Source: Beta vulgaris subsp. vulgaris (taxonomy: Eukaryota; Streptophyta; Magnoliopsida; Caryophyllales; Amaranthaceae). Taken from it: a stretch of 64,000 bases of DNA. Each line of letters begins with the position of its first letter. Position 1 is the stretch's first letter. The position numbers and the translations under genes are program-made. The notes under the pieces were generated by a model that saw only the letters and a program-made list of their open reading frames with translations, did no database searches and was not told the DNA's origin. The stretch lies in contig NC_079203.1 of assembly GCF_026745355.1 (NCBI RefSeq), forward strand, positions 4,999,352 to 5,063,351. Reading direction: 5' to 3'. Shown here piece after piece: positions 12,528 to 22,924 of the stretch.

Positions 12528-14295
12528 TACTACTACTACTACTACTACTATTAATATTACTATTATTAATATTAATAATAATATTATTATTATTATTTAA
12601 TATTGCTAATTATTTTATTATTATTATTAACTGTTACTATTATATTATAATATAATATAATTAATAGTATAATATTAACTATTATATTATAATATAATAA
12701 TTAATATTAGTAACTAGAAAGGGATAACAGTTAATTATATTATATTATATTAGATTATATTACATTACATTGTATTACATTGTATTATATTATATTATAT
12801 TATATTACATTGTATTATATTATATTATATTATATTATATTATATTATATTATATTATATTATATTATATTATATTATATTATATTATATTATATTATAT
12901 TATATTATATTATATTATATTATATTATATTATACTATACTATACTATACTATACTATACTATACTATACTATACTATACTATACTATACTATACTATAC
13001 TATACTGTACTATACTATACTATACTATACTATACAATACTATACTATACTATACTATACTATACTATACTATACTATACTATACTATACTATACTATAC
13101 TATACTATATATACTATATAATACTATACTATACTATACTATACTATACTATACTATACTATACTATACTATACTATACTATACTATACTATACTATAAT
13201 CATACTATACTATACTATACTATACTATGTTATGTTATGTTATGTTATGTTATGTTACATTATGTTATGTTATGTTACGTTACGTTACGTTACGTCATGT
13301 TATGTTATGTTACGTTACGTCTGGTTAAGTACGTTACGTTATGTTACGTTACGTTACGTTACGTTACGTTACGTTACGTTACGTTACGTTACGTTACGTT
13401 ACGTTACGTTACCTTATGTTACGTTACGTTACGTTATGTTACGTCACCTTACGTTACGTTACGTTACATTACCTTACGTTACCTTACGTTACGTTACGTT
13501 AACTTATGTTACGTTACGTTACGTTACGTTACGTTAGGTTATGTCATGTCATGTCATGTCATTTCATTTCATGTCATGTCATGTCATGTCATGTCATGTC
13601 ATGTCATGTCATGTTATGTTATGTTATATTATATTATATTATTTTAATTTATTATTACTATTATTAATTAATTAATTAATTAATATTTATTAATTAATGA
13701 TAGTTAAATTATTATCATTACTATTAGGAGTATAGTTTAATTCAGTTCAGTTGTAATCAGTTCAATTCAATTCAGTCCAGTTTAGTTAAGTTCAATTCAG
13801 TTGTTTTATGCCGAAGAGAACACGCCCTTATTGTTTTGCACCAATCCAAGGAAATTTTATTGCTTTTTGAGTTTTTTTTAAGGAAAAAGAAAATAACGGA
13901 GTAGTTCCAAGATAAAAGTACTTCATTAAATTTTTTTTTTGAATCCTACTACTCCCTCCATTTTCCTTAATTCTCGTGACAAAAAAGAAGTAAGCACTAT
14001 ATTATGAGACGAAAAGAGTAATACCAAAGCTAAAATCATGGATTTTGTTGCTTATCTACCTATTCCGTTTACATGTAAATCTGTATTAAGCAAGAGGCAG
14101 CTTACAGAGCAGTAATGTGGCAAGTAGTGTTGTCATCGAAACTACAATCGCATTTGATGAAGGGGTTGTAGTTAGTGTCATCAATTATAATAGCATCATC
14201 AATGGCGGCACCTGTGCATGGATCTCCTGTTGTATTCCATTGCTCCGTGTTTGCAGGCCTATCCCATTGCTGTAAAATTAAATTTAATGCTTCCA
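149..14295 (-). CDS. LRR receptor-like kinase, subfamily VIII-2 type: ectodomain exons (partial gene)
   Basis: Ten coding exons read on the minus strand: 14295-14106, 11866-11795, 11625-11554, 11440-11369, 4653-4582, 2188-2117, 2000-1929, 1388-1317, 684-613 and 220-149. The first encodes the N-terminal cap ([39 protein letters not shown]). The other nine are each exactly 72 nt and encode one LRR unit apiece, for example [48 protein letters not shown] and [18 protein letters not shown]. Every intron follows the second base of a codon, has GT and AG ends, and no exon holds a stop. This matches plasma-membrane LRR VIII-2 kinases with a malectin domain (At1g56140/At1g53430 type). The malectin, membrane and kinase parts would lie left of base 1; the signal-peptide exon was not found. 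Transposons swell the introns, one to 6.7 kb. The usual VWASD motif reads VRASD here. Confidence 0.88.
301..510 (-). mobile_element. tRNA-derived SINE-like element
   Basis: A T run at 301-313 is the poly-A tail on the minus strand. The minus strand carries a Pol III B-box-like GGTTCAATTCTC near 445-460 after a TTGAGGTTGGGG stretch. The 5' end is approximate and no target-site duplication was found. It lies in an intron of the LRR kinase gene. Confidence 0.5.
1052..1142. mobile_element. Stowaway-like MITE (91 bp)
   Basis: Near-perfect terminal inverted repeats (CATAATAAGTGAAACACTTC and its complement) make the element almost one hairpin. TA flanks both ends (1050-1051, 1143-1144), and the right end reads GAACGGAGGAAG, typical of Stowaway. 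It is intronic in the LRR kinase gene. A relative lies at 32370-32456. Confidence 0.8.
1465..1806. mobile_element. Stowaway-like MITE (342 bp)
   Basis: The left end CCCCCTCCGTTTCAAAATA pairs with the right end TATTTTAGGACGGAGGG, with TA at 1463-1464 and 1807-1808. The right inverted repeat is partly duplicated: GAAAACTATATTTTGGGA near 1746 recurs as GAGAACTATATTTTAGGA near 1780. Intronic in the LRR kinase gene. Confidence 0.75.
2302..2518. mobile_element. Stowaway-like MITE (about 215 bp)
   Basis: The left end CTTTCTCCGTTTTTTATTAT pairs with a degraded right end (AAAATAGAAAGTGTAAGAAG), with TA on both sides. Ends are approximate. Intronic in the LRR kinase gene. Confidence 0.5.
2921..3441. 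mobile_element. hAT-type MITE (521 bp)
   Basis: Terminal repeats are TAGGATTGGGCATGG on the left and the complement of TAGGGATGGACATGG on the right. The 8-bp flanks ATTCCAAG (2913-2920) and ATCCCAAG (3442-3449) match at 7 of 8. The inside is rich in repeated GGGTCTAGG/GACCCAGAC words. Intronic in the LRR kinase gene. Confidence 0.72.
3541..3783 (-). mobile_element. tRNA-derived SINE (243 bp)
   Basis: On the minus strand it starts with a tRNA-like head (GGTGGTAATAGCTCAATGGA as box A, GGATTCGAATCC as box B) and ends in poly-A (T run at 3541). Flanks ACTATAACC (3532-3540) and ACTATGACC (3784-3792) look like a target-site duplication with one mismatch. Confidence 0.7.
3991..4344. mobile_element. 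MULE-type MITE with about 110-bp terminal inverted repeats
   Basis: The left arm (GGAAAAATTGACAATAGAGG through AACTTTTAGCG) is repeated as its complement on the right. The 9-bp flanks TATATTATA (3982-3990) and TACATTATA (4345-4353) differ at one base, as expected for Mutator-like elements. No coding capacity. Intronic in the LRR kinase gene. Confidence 0.75.
4860..5340. repeat. Degenerate tandem repeat of a TACATCCA-type unit
   Basis: The words TACATCCATC, TTCATCCA and ATGTACATCC recur every 20-60 bases on a T-rich background. The overlapping reading frames here follow from the repeat and show no protein signature. The right edge abuts the copia 5' LTR. Confidence 0.6.
5349..5575 (+). repeat. 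5' LTR of copia element
   Basis: Starts TGGTGTCTGTTATT and ends ATCTCCACA, followed at once by the primer-binding site. The exact start is uncertain; a TGTT at 5339 is an alternative. A TATATATAG box sits near 5469 with AATAAAAATAG downstream. Confidence 0.85.
5859..6803 (+). pseudogene. copia gag (broken)
   Basis: Retrotransposon capsid protein. It begins [11 protein letters not shown], includes the copia gag core [20 protein letters not shown], and ends with a CCHC zinc knuckle ([14 protein letters not shown]) near 6720-6760. A TAA at 6228-6230 interrupts the frame after VERYG; the same frame resumes with [13 protein letters not shown]. An RNA-binding structural role is known for the family. 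Non-functional here. Confidence 0.85.
6950..10269 (+). pseudogene. copia pol: protease, integrase, reverse transcriptase, RNase H (broken)
   Basis: Domains in order: protease region near 7110 ([12 protein letters not shown], where families usually have DSGATDH), pre-integrase SVLHARL near 7540, integrase core across 7740-8070 with stops and shifts ([23 protein letters not shown] in another frame), integrase C-terminus 8074-8870 ([20 protein letters not shown]), reverse transcriptase 8973-9880 with the catalytic YVDDLLV near 9357, and RNase H to 10269 ([16 protein letters not shown]). At least four frameshifts or stops separate the parts. Element-encoded and inactive. Confidence 0.88.
10367..10593 (+). 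repeat. 3' LTR of copia element
   Basis: Same length as the 5' copy (227 bp). It starts TAGTGTCTGTTATT, so the first dinucleotide is mutated from TG, and ends ATCTCCACA. Confidence 0.85.
10793..11084 (+). mobile_element. TRIM: terminal-repeat retrotransposon in miniature (292 bp)
   Basis: Two short LTRs (10793-10864, 72 bp; 11010-11084, 75 bp) both start TGATAGAGTATAAAA and end in ACA. A primer-binding site TGGTATCAGAGC follows the first at 10865, and a polypurine tract GAAGGGGAA at 11001-11009 precedes the second. A perfect 5-bp target-site duplication GTTAT flanks it (10788-10792, 11085-11089). It has no coding capacity and must be mobilised in trans. It sits in the same LRR-gene intron as the copia element. 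Confidence 0.93.
12336..13827. mobile_element. Tourist-like MITE expanded to 1.5 kb by internal microsatellite
   Basis: The left end CGGCCTATTCTCCCCAACTT and right end TGCCGAAGAGAACACGCCC are the reversed termini of the 235-bp MITE at 31084-31318. TTA flanks both ends (12333-12335, 13828-13830), the PIF/Harbinger target. TTCAG pentamers survive just inside both ends (12363-12381, 13741-13800). Between them lies about 1.2 kb of simple repeat. It fills an intron of the LRR kinase gene. Confidence 0.8.
12735..13640. repeat. Composite pentanucleotide array
   Basis: Blocks of 5-bp units follow one another: ATTAT (about 12735-12935), ACTAT (12935-13225), TTATG (13226-13260), TTACG (13265-13540), then TCATG (13541-13612). 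Neighbouring units mostly differ by one base, so the period stays at 5. A separate ATT/ACT trinucleotide block lies at 12440-12600. The long open frames here are a by-product, since 15 bp equals five codons. Confidence 0.92.
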
Positions 14296-14389
14296 CTGCA
14301 AAGCAAAATTTCGATATTAGTATGGAAATGAAACTAGTGGTCAATAGAGGGTCTAGTGTCTACAATGAACAAGGGGTAGCACTTGACAC

Positions 14390-15031
14390 TAGATATGACC
14401 AACAGTGCAGGCCAATTTAGCCAATCCAACCCCGCCTAACTCTTGGGCTATGTGAGCTGCGCCCATGAAAAGTCCGGTCCAGTCCAACTCGAACCATAAA
14501 ATTGGTGGGTGGGCCATGGGCTAGATTTTTTGAGCCCAACCCACGAAAGCCCGCTACTAAAACCATCCAGTCTAGGAAATCAATTCAGCCCGATCCATGA
14601 ACCGGACCAGCCCAATCCAAGTAATTATTCAATCAAATTGTGTATATTTTAATCAAATTGTATATATTTTAATCAAATTTCATATATTATCATTCAATCA
14701 AATTCAAAAATAATGAAATTATTCATTAATATTAATAAATGTATATATTTTAATTAATTTTAAGGTTTTATGTAACAATAATAAATGATTTCAATGATTA
14801 AATAATTTTGAAAAAAAATCTCATATCGGCCCGCCAGCCCAGTAGGCCCACGAATCGCCAGAAACGCTTTTCGAACTGTGAAAACCGGTAACAGACCGAT
14901 ATGGACCAAGATTTTTCAATCCATGGACCAGCCCACCCAAACCGTGAATTTCACGATCCGATCCTGGGCCATGAAATCTCATCCCGGCCCACTAGGACCC
15001 GTTGACCAACTCGCACCGGTGATCATCTCTA
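14390..15031. mobile_element. hAT-type MITE (642 bp)
   Basis: A perfect 8-bp target-site duplication CTTGACAC (14382-14389, 15032-15039) surrounds imperfect ends TAGATATGACCAACAGTGC and the complement of TAGAGATGATCACCGGTGC. Unusually GC-rich CCCG/GGCC words at both sides flank an AT-rich core at 14630-14810. No coding capacity. Confidence 0.82.
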
Positions 15032-15847
15032 CTTGACACACCATATATATAAAAACAAAAAATTAGAAATTGGAATAGGAATAGTAGGAGTATATTCCAA
15101 AAGAATTAGGGGAAAATAGATTATTAAATGATGAAAGAGATCCCCTTTCTTTTCCTATTTTAAATATTTGAGGGTTAATTACTTAGGCCTTACATAAGGG
15201 AGCTAGGTTATAAGTTATAACTATGTTCCAATGATATATTGGCCAACTCATCCAATTGATCTTCGATTAAGTCTGTCAACTAAATTGTATCTTGAATTCC
15301 TACTGTTTATTTCTTTTGAAAGTATCTTTAACTTATTATGTAGCCAATTTCACAAGTGCGAACTAATATAATTGTTTTATGTTGTTATAAAATTTCTTCA
15401 TGTCATTATTCATGTGTTTCATATCATTTTCAAACTATTTTATGTCATTCTTAAATCTATTTTATTATTGCGATTAAAGATATTTATCGCTATCATTTTT
15501 ACAGTTTTATGTTATTTATAAATTCTTTCATGTCATTGTTGCTATCAATTTTGTTGACTTTTGTATCATTTCAATTATTTTAGGCTTGTATCATTTTGAA
15601 GATAGTTTATGTCATTTAGACTTATTCCTATATCAACTTACCATTTATTTATATCATTAACAAATCTGATACCAATCAATATCATTTTTGTTGATTTAAA
15701 GTCCTTCTCTTATCGTTTAGTCAACTTTTTCTATTCAACATTATTATTAAACCTATTTCAATCAAAACCTATTTCAATCATAAACTATTATATTAAATGA
15801 CTCATATTCAGCATTATTATTACACCTATTTCAATCATAAACTATTA

Positions 15848-16107
15848 CTATATCCGTTTCTTTTTAATCTGCACACTTTGTTTTTTGATATGTTTCTTTT
15901 AATTTATGCACTGTTATTTTTTCTATTTTTGGTAATATCTCACATCTAATTTGTCCTCTTTTTTCACTCATGTAATCCACTTTTTAATATTTTAACCCAC
16001 TTTTTAGATTTTCTCTCTCACTTTTAAGTTTCTCTCTCATACTTTTGCATTTTTTTCTTGGTTTTCCTCGAAAGTGAAGTGTGTATATTAATTTAAAATG
16101 GAGGTAG
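15848..16107. mobile_element. Stowaway-like MITE (260 bp)
   Basis: The left end CTATATCCGTTTCTTTTTAA pairs with the right end TTAAAATGGAGGTAG, and TA flanks both (15846-15847, 16108-16109). Inverted-repeat similarity is moderate. Confidence 0.6.
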
Positions 16108-16829
16108 TATATTAAATGATCACATTCAACTACATTAGTAACTTTAATAAGTTCTAATTTATTTTTTTTGAGGGGAAAAGTAAGCAAGCTAGTATTACGG
16201 AAAGGACAAATTGTCCAAGAGTACATAGAGAGCCACCTCTAAAAAATAGTGGTTTTTCCAAACTTATTCCGCACCAAATGGTACTAGCTTAGCTAAGTGA
16301 TGGGCGACAAAATTGCCATCTTTTTTCGCATGATACTAACACTGGAAAAAGAAATACAAAAAGTTAAAATAAAAATAAACAATAATCTCTAAGAACTCTA
16401 CTTAACACTCCTACACTTCAATTCACATTCCACACTCTCACTTCCCCTGACTGGTAGATGAAAGCGGAAGCAACACGGCGGCGTAGTCAAGACAACGACA
16501 ACATCAAGCACGAATGATAGAGGAGAAAACAACTGGAGCAACACCGCGCGCCGTGAGGTTATTTTCAGGAATTTGGAACTTGTTTGTTGTAAGTAATGGT
16601 TGGATTTGAGGATTTGTGTTGGATTTGGACTTTGGAGTGAGGTAGAGAGAAAATTCAAGGGTTGAAGGGAAATAGTTATACCCACGAATCTATGATTTCT
16701 TTTTGAGAGTGGAATTTTTGGATATTACTATTACACAAGTTTGAGAATATTAAATTTACTAGATTTTATGGATTCACATGGAAGGTCGAATTTTATAATT
16801 CGGAAAGAAAGAGAAGGACCAATGTGATG

Positions 16830-17030
16830 TGTTGAAACCCATTGAAAACCTACTTATGAGTGTCCCATGTAGGAGAAAGAGGAGAGAATAAACCACTTTA
16901 TAAAATTAGAGTTACTCCTCCTATCACCAATTGGTTTTAGGATGGAACTTCCTAGCTTATAAGTGGGCTAAACTCTCCTCCTTCTTCTTGGGTTACCCAG
17001 ACCCATTTTCATATAATCTAAAAATTAACA
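16830..17030 (+). repeat. 5' LTR of chimeric copia element
   Basis: 201 bp, from TGTTGAAACCCATTG to AAAATTAACA, followed directly by the primer-binding site. Confidence 0.88.
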
Positions 17031-17452
17031 TGGTATCAGACCTAATTCAAGCTCACTGAACATCATTTCCGCATAAACAAATTGAAGATTCTGGAAGATC
17101 CTGTGAAGAAATCTCAGGTGTTATAATATGAAACTCGCAGCCTCCATTTCTTGATTCTTAGATTCTTCTACTAGAAACCATCAAAGTAAAATTCTGCAAT
17201 CTCTTAACTGAAACTATTGTATTAATCGAAATTCTTAGTTGAAATCACTGAAACAAGTTGATGTGATATTCTTAACTTTTAGAATTTCAATTTTGATTGA
17301 TCTGATCTTGTTCAAATTTGTCTGTTGCTTGAACTCAGAAATTTCATCATTTGATTTTATTTTAATCCTGATTATTCTGTCATTTATCAATTGAGATAAG
17401 TGAAATTCTTCACTAAATTCCGATTAATCTGAGAAGTTTTTTCCTGATCAAA

Positions 17453-18410
17453 ATGCCTCAAACAAATGACAATTCTGAAAATACACTTCCATCTATCCAA
17501 AATCCTTCTAGCATTTACTATATACATCCTTCTGATTCAAATTTAGCTCAAATTGTTTCTATCAAATTCAATGGTGATGGATATAATGACCAAAGAAGGT
17601 CAATGATGATCACATTATCTGCTAAGAACAAACTGCAATTTGTTGATGGCAGTTTAGTAATACCAAATGAAACTTCTACTGATTTTGCGCCTTGGAAGAG
17701 GTGTAATGATCTGGTTATTTCTTAGTTATTGACTAATCTAGATCATACAATCAAGAAGAGTATACTACTTTTTAGTACAGCTGCAGAAATATGGAAAGAT
17801 CTTCAAGATCGCTTTGGATACTCATCTATGGCACAAGTTTACTCTCTTGAACAAAATTGTCTGAAATGTATCAAGGAAATGCTAGTGTATCTGAATTTTA
17901 CACTCAAATGAAAACTGTGTGGGATGAATTACATGATGCAAACCCTCTTCCTTACTGTACTTGTAACAAATGCACCCGTAATGTTACTAAGAAGATTCAT
18001 ACCAGGGATAAGGAGCATAAACTCATTCAATTTATGATGAATTGAATGAAATGTTTTCTACTGTCAGAGGCAATGTCTTCATGACACAACCTCTGCCTAA
18101 AGTTTCACAAGCTTAGACAATTTTTTCAGAAGAGGAGAGACACAAAGAGGTTATCAATCTTTCCAATTCTGAGCCAACAACATTTGCAGCTGACAGATCC
18201 AGGCACTACAGACCCCAACCATATCATCCTAACACTTCACACAACTCTTATTCTCAAAAGTTTTATCCTCAGAAGACTGTTTCTGGCAATAAAAGACCTG
18301 CTTCTAGCTATTATTATACTCACTGCGAGATTCCTGGCCGTAGTTTAGAAAGATGTTTCAAGATTAATGGCTTTCCACCTGGTTTCAAGGGTTTCAAGGA
18401 TAACAAGAAA
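17453..18410 (+). pseudogene. copia gag remnant
   Basis: Starts MPQTNDNSENTLPS and keeps the gag core (IKFNGDGYNDQRRSMMITLS, AKNKLQFVDGS; then FYTQMKTVWDELHDANPLPY in another frame). The zinc knuckle near 18310 is damaged: the first cysteines are gone and it reads THCEIPGRSLERCFKINGFP. A TAG at 17723-17725 and at least two frameshifts make it non-functional. Confidence 0.8.
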
Positions 18411-18720
18411 GTGGTTGCAGCTACTTCGAATTCTTCAGCACAATCTGACTCTCAGGAGTTCAAAACAGACACTATTACTATGGAACAATACCACCATTTG
18501 CCGTCACTAATTCAGAATCAGACATACACACAAGCTTCTATTGAAGATCCTAACATTAACATGGTATCAGAGCCTGGGTTGCGGGTCTTGTCTAAACTGA
18601 GTATTGATCGAAACTGGATAAGGATTTACCTCTATAGGATGTCCAGCCCCTAAGAGGATTATTGCTCTGACCTTTCCAGTTAGCTCTGAATTTCTAAGGA
18701 CACTCACAAGTGAGGGGGCG

Positions 18721-18922
18721 GGTTGAAATCCATTGAGAACCCACTTATGGGTGTCCCACATAGGAGAAAGAGGAGAGAATAAACCACTTTATAAGATTAG
18801 GAGTTACTCCTCCTAGCACCAATTGGTTTTAGGATGGAATCTCCTAGCTTATAAGTGGGCTAAACTCTCCTCCTCCTTATTCGGTTATCCAGGCCCAATT
18901 TCATATAATCTAAAAATTAACA
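18721..18922 (+). repeat. 3' LTR of chimeric copia element
   Basis: 202 bp, homologous to 16830-17030. The first base is mutated (GGTTGAAATCC against TGTTGAAACCC). It follows the polypurine tract. Confidence 0.88.
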
Positions 18923-19052
18923 TGATGAGTACAGAAATAAAGAAAAAGAAATACCAAATAAATGTTTTATTTATTTTGAAACAACCTAAAATAATAATTG
19001 TTTCATGTAGTTTAGAATGGATGAAGTATTATATTACACTTAACACATATTG

Positions 19053-19262
19053 GTTTTTTTTTTTTATTAGGAAATTAAGTCAGCCCAAGGGCTAACCCCT
19101 ACAAGGCTACTAGCCTGTAGGAAATACCAACACATTGGCTGGTAAGGCATGCATAGCATGCTAAGAAAATACCCCAGCATAATGCTGGGGGTAAGGATCG
19201 AACCCCTGACTTCAGGCGCTAAGGGGGGAGCGCTCTACCCACTTGAGCTAACTCCTATCATT
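19053..19262 (-). mobile_element. tRNA-derived SINE (about 210 bp)
   Basis: On the minus strand the head GGAGTTAGCTCAAGTGGGTA carries Pol III box A, and GGTTCGATCC about 40 bases on is box B. The body ends in poly-A (T run from 19054). The flanks ACTTAACACATATTG (19038-19052) and ACTTAACACGTATTG (19263-19277) are a 15-bp target-site duplication with one mismatch, typical of LINE-mediated retroposition. Confidence 0.9.
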
Positions 19263-19277
19263 ACTTAACACGTATTG

Positions 19278-20500
19278 ATGAAAATCATGAAAAATAACAT
19301 TATGAAAGAATTTTTCAGGATAGAAATAATGGTGTAATTTTTATATTTCGTATCTAACACATTATAAGAGAGCTTAGTTGTGAAAGCATAATTTGAGGAT
19401 ACATGCATGACGTAAATCTTGAAAATATAATAGTATGAATGGAGTATTAATTTAAGATTATGTTATACTTCATATTTTGTTTTCAAAAATTGACATTGGC
19501 TACTCCAACGTCAAAGAAAATTATATTTCACCTTTGTTTAGAGAGGGAGAGATGAATTTGTGTATTTCTTTATATCATTTGACAGAAGAGATGGAGAGAT
19601 ATTTCTGATGATGGCATGCACGACCAAATCAGATGGTTGAAGAGTATCAAGTATGAAATTGAAGTCGATGAAATATTTAATTGATGGTTGGTGCATGACA
19701 TAACATTGAGAAAGTGTTGCCAAGAAAAACATTGAGAAAGTTGACAATATTTTTGATATAATTTGTAGCTCTATACATAAACCAAACCTCTTTCTATATA
19801 ATCGTATCATAAGTTTTGGGCATAAACAATATCATGGTTGTTGTTTATGATGACATGAAATGACGGTTGACATGAAGTGAGGCTGATTAAGATAGAATGC
19901 TACGTGATGAATGGATTGTAATTTCGCCTTTTGTATTAGGATTGGTTAGTAATATGAGTGTTTTATATTAGATTTAAGGCAAATATAATTGGTTGAAAGC
20001 TCTCTTTTCATTTTTAAGGTTTGATTGTCACCTCAAGTGGCCTCAATTTCCACCCCTACTTGTGCAACGAGTAGTGTATTCAACTAACCTTAAAAGTTAA
20101 GGCAAGTGTTTTATATGCAGATCAATAATAATATATATTTCCTGTCATTTTTCTTATTTATTATTCCAGTTTAGAATTTTGATTTCATTTAAAGTTAAGA
20201 GATTATTGTACATATTTTCCAATATATAAGAGAACTATAGTTTATGCACATGGTATTATTCCTTTTATCTCAATAAATACATTAAGATTATCAAACTTTC
20301 ATATACTTTTTAAACTAAAATGTATTTATAGATATTATTTGTATCAAACATAAAAACACAATAAGGAAGAAAAAAAATGATGGAGTAACAGTTATTCTTA
20401 CATATCCATCAATTACCAAATTGAGGATAGTAAAGTTTAAATCAGTGTTAAAGCGAACACCTGCTAAGTTAAAAATGTCATTTTTAGACAAGAGGTTAAC
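19278..20500. other. No gene recognised
   Basis: AT-rich sequence with only short open frames of no recognisable family and no clear transposon ends. Confidence 0.5.
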
Positions 20501-20755
20501 TCTTACTCCCCTTCGTTTCTTTTTAATAGTTACACTTCACCTTTTCACGCTTGAACAATGTAAATGTTTGAACATTAATATCTCTAAATTACATTTGGAA
20601 AGATTATAAAAAGTTGATATTCTATAAGTACTTAACGAAACGAATCAAATAAGATTTCACATGACTATATTTTTTCTTACCCATTAATCACAAATGATAG
20701 TCAAACATAAATTTATGAATAGTATCAAAAGTCAAAGTGTAACCATTCAAATATT

Positions 20756-21478
<723 letters not shown>

Positions 21479-21959
21479 CTACTCGTGATAAATTTCGCAC
21501 AGGGCCCCCAAACTAATTGAGACGGCCCTGCTTCTACTCTAAGTGACCCCTTGCTTTAAGGCAAAAAGTTTTTTTTTTATCCCCATCGTACCATAAACTA
21601 TGATAAGTTGGTCTTATATGAAACTTTTTTTTAGAAGCTTTATAACGGTCTAATCGGCTAATCCACATATAATTTACCATATATATAATACTTGATTCCA
21701 ATAGAGATACTCTTCCATACCATTGTAAATCTAGTAAACATTTAGCAAGTTCGATCGAATGTTCAAAATGCCAAAAAGAACATTTTCATACTTTGAATTT
21801 TTTTAAATTTATACTACTCACATATATACGTTTTTTTGTTTTTCGAATTAGAACATTTGCTTTTTCACATAAACAAAAAAAAAAAAAGTGTAAAAGATGG
21901 AGAGGAGAATGAAAGTAAGGAAAAAAGGTAGTAAGCAGCCACCAGGTCTTTAGATTTCA

Positions 21960-22920
21960 TCCAAGGTGCAGGGGGTTGAAACTCACTCAACTCAGCTTTG
22001 CGGATGATTTTATTCTATGCTGTAGAGAAGATTTGAAGACTATTAAGATGATGAAGAAGGGTTTTGATGCATTTTCTCACTGCACAGGGCTACAAGCTAG
22101 TGCTAAAAAAACTGATGTATATTGCTGTGGAATGAGAGAGGAGGAGATCCAGGAGGTTCTGACACTAACAGGGTTCAATAGAGGGAAATTCCCTTTCAAA
22201 CTCTAGTAAAAGTAGGATTGCATTTAGGGCTGGCAATGATGCGAGTCGAGCTCGAGTTTGATTAAACTCGACTCGAACTCGAAAACTCATACTCAAACTC
22301 GACTCGACTCGAAAACTCGCGAGTTTCAAATTTTCAAGCTCGAACTCGAACTCGAAACCTAAACTCAAACTCAAACTCGAGCTCGAACTCGAGCTCGAAC
22401 TCGAACTCGTTTCAAGCTCGAACTCGAACTCGTTTCAAGCTCGAACTCGAACTCGTTTCAAGCTTTTTGGTCATTAGATATAGTTCTATTTTTTATAGAA
22501 GAAATTCTTTACTTTTCTTTTTGGTCATTTTATACACTTTTTGTTTCATTTTTTTTAAAAGAAAAGTACAAGTATTTTTATAGAAAAAAATAAAGTTAAA
22601 ATATACAAAAAAATTAAACGTATATATATATATATAATTTTATCGAGTATCTCACGAGTTTCTCGAGTCGAGTATTGAGTTGCTCGACTCGACTCGTTAA
22701 CCTGTCGAGTCGAGTTCGAGCTCGAGTCGAGCTCACTCGAGTCGAGCTCACTCGAGTCGAGTTTTGACCGAGCTTTGACCGAGTCGAGTTCGAGTAGCTC
22801 GCGAGCTGTCTCAACTCATTGCCAGCCCTAATTGCATTTATTACCTTTCTCCTTCCATACCAAAAAACAATACCTATTAAATGGGACTCAATTAACTTGT
22901 GCGACATCCTAATCACATGG
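21960..22920 (+). pseudogene. LINE reverse-transcriptase fragment, split by a MITE
   Basis: Reads LTQLSFADDFILCCREDLKTI, then GFDAFSHCTGLQASAKKTDVYC, the catalytic FADD block and following region of plant L1-type reverse transcriptases. The frame decays after GFNRGKFPFK. The homologous strand seems to resume after the hAT MITE, from 22839 (ATTACCTTTCTCCTTCC) to about 22920. Inactive. Confidence 0.75.
22225..22830. mobile_element. hAT-type foldback MITE (606 bp)
   Basis: Ends TAGGGCTGGCAATGA and the complement of TAGGGCTGGCAATGAG, with a perfect 8-bp target-site duplication ATTGCATT (22217-22224, 22831-22838). Both arms carry repeated CTCGA/TCGAG words (CTCGAACTCGAACTCG) able to fold on each other. 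Inserted into the LINE fragment. Confidence 0.9.
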
Positions 22921-22924
22921 TTTT

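Larger units (their letters stand above)
16830..18922 (+). mobile_element. Short non-autonomous copia element, chimeric (2.1 kb)
   Basis: LTRs at 16830-17030 and 18721-18922 with a perfect 5-bp target-site duplication TGATG (16825-16829, 18923-18927). Primer-binding site TGGTATCAGA at 17031; polypurine tract GAGGGGGCG just before 18721. The inside holds only gag remnants; protease, integrase and reverse transcriptase are absent. At 18552 the sequence jumps to a second LTR-end plus primer-binding-site junction (ATTAACA, then TGGTATCAGAGCC), followed by about 160 bp of non-coding DNA up to the 3' LTR. Confidence 0.9.

Noticed and set aside
12770..13647. Long open frames (up to 255 codons) of LYYII and LRYVT repeats
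   Set aside because: They are translations of pentanucleotide arrays; a 15-bp period equals five codons, so stops are rarely met.
16398..16685. Minus-strand 95-codon frame considered as the LRR signal-peptide exon
   Set aside because: No hydrophobic signal followed by a phase-matched splice donor, and no family resemblance.
19181..19255. Possible functional tRNA gene on the minus strand
   Set aside because: A and B boxes are present, but it is the head of a SINE with a poly-A tail and target-site duplication, and no intact acceptor stem was found.
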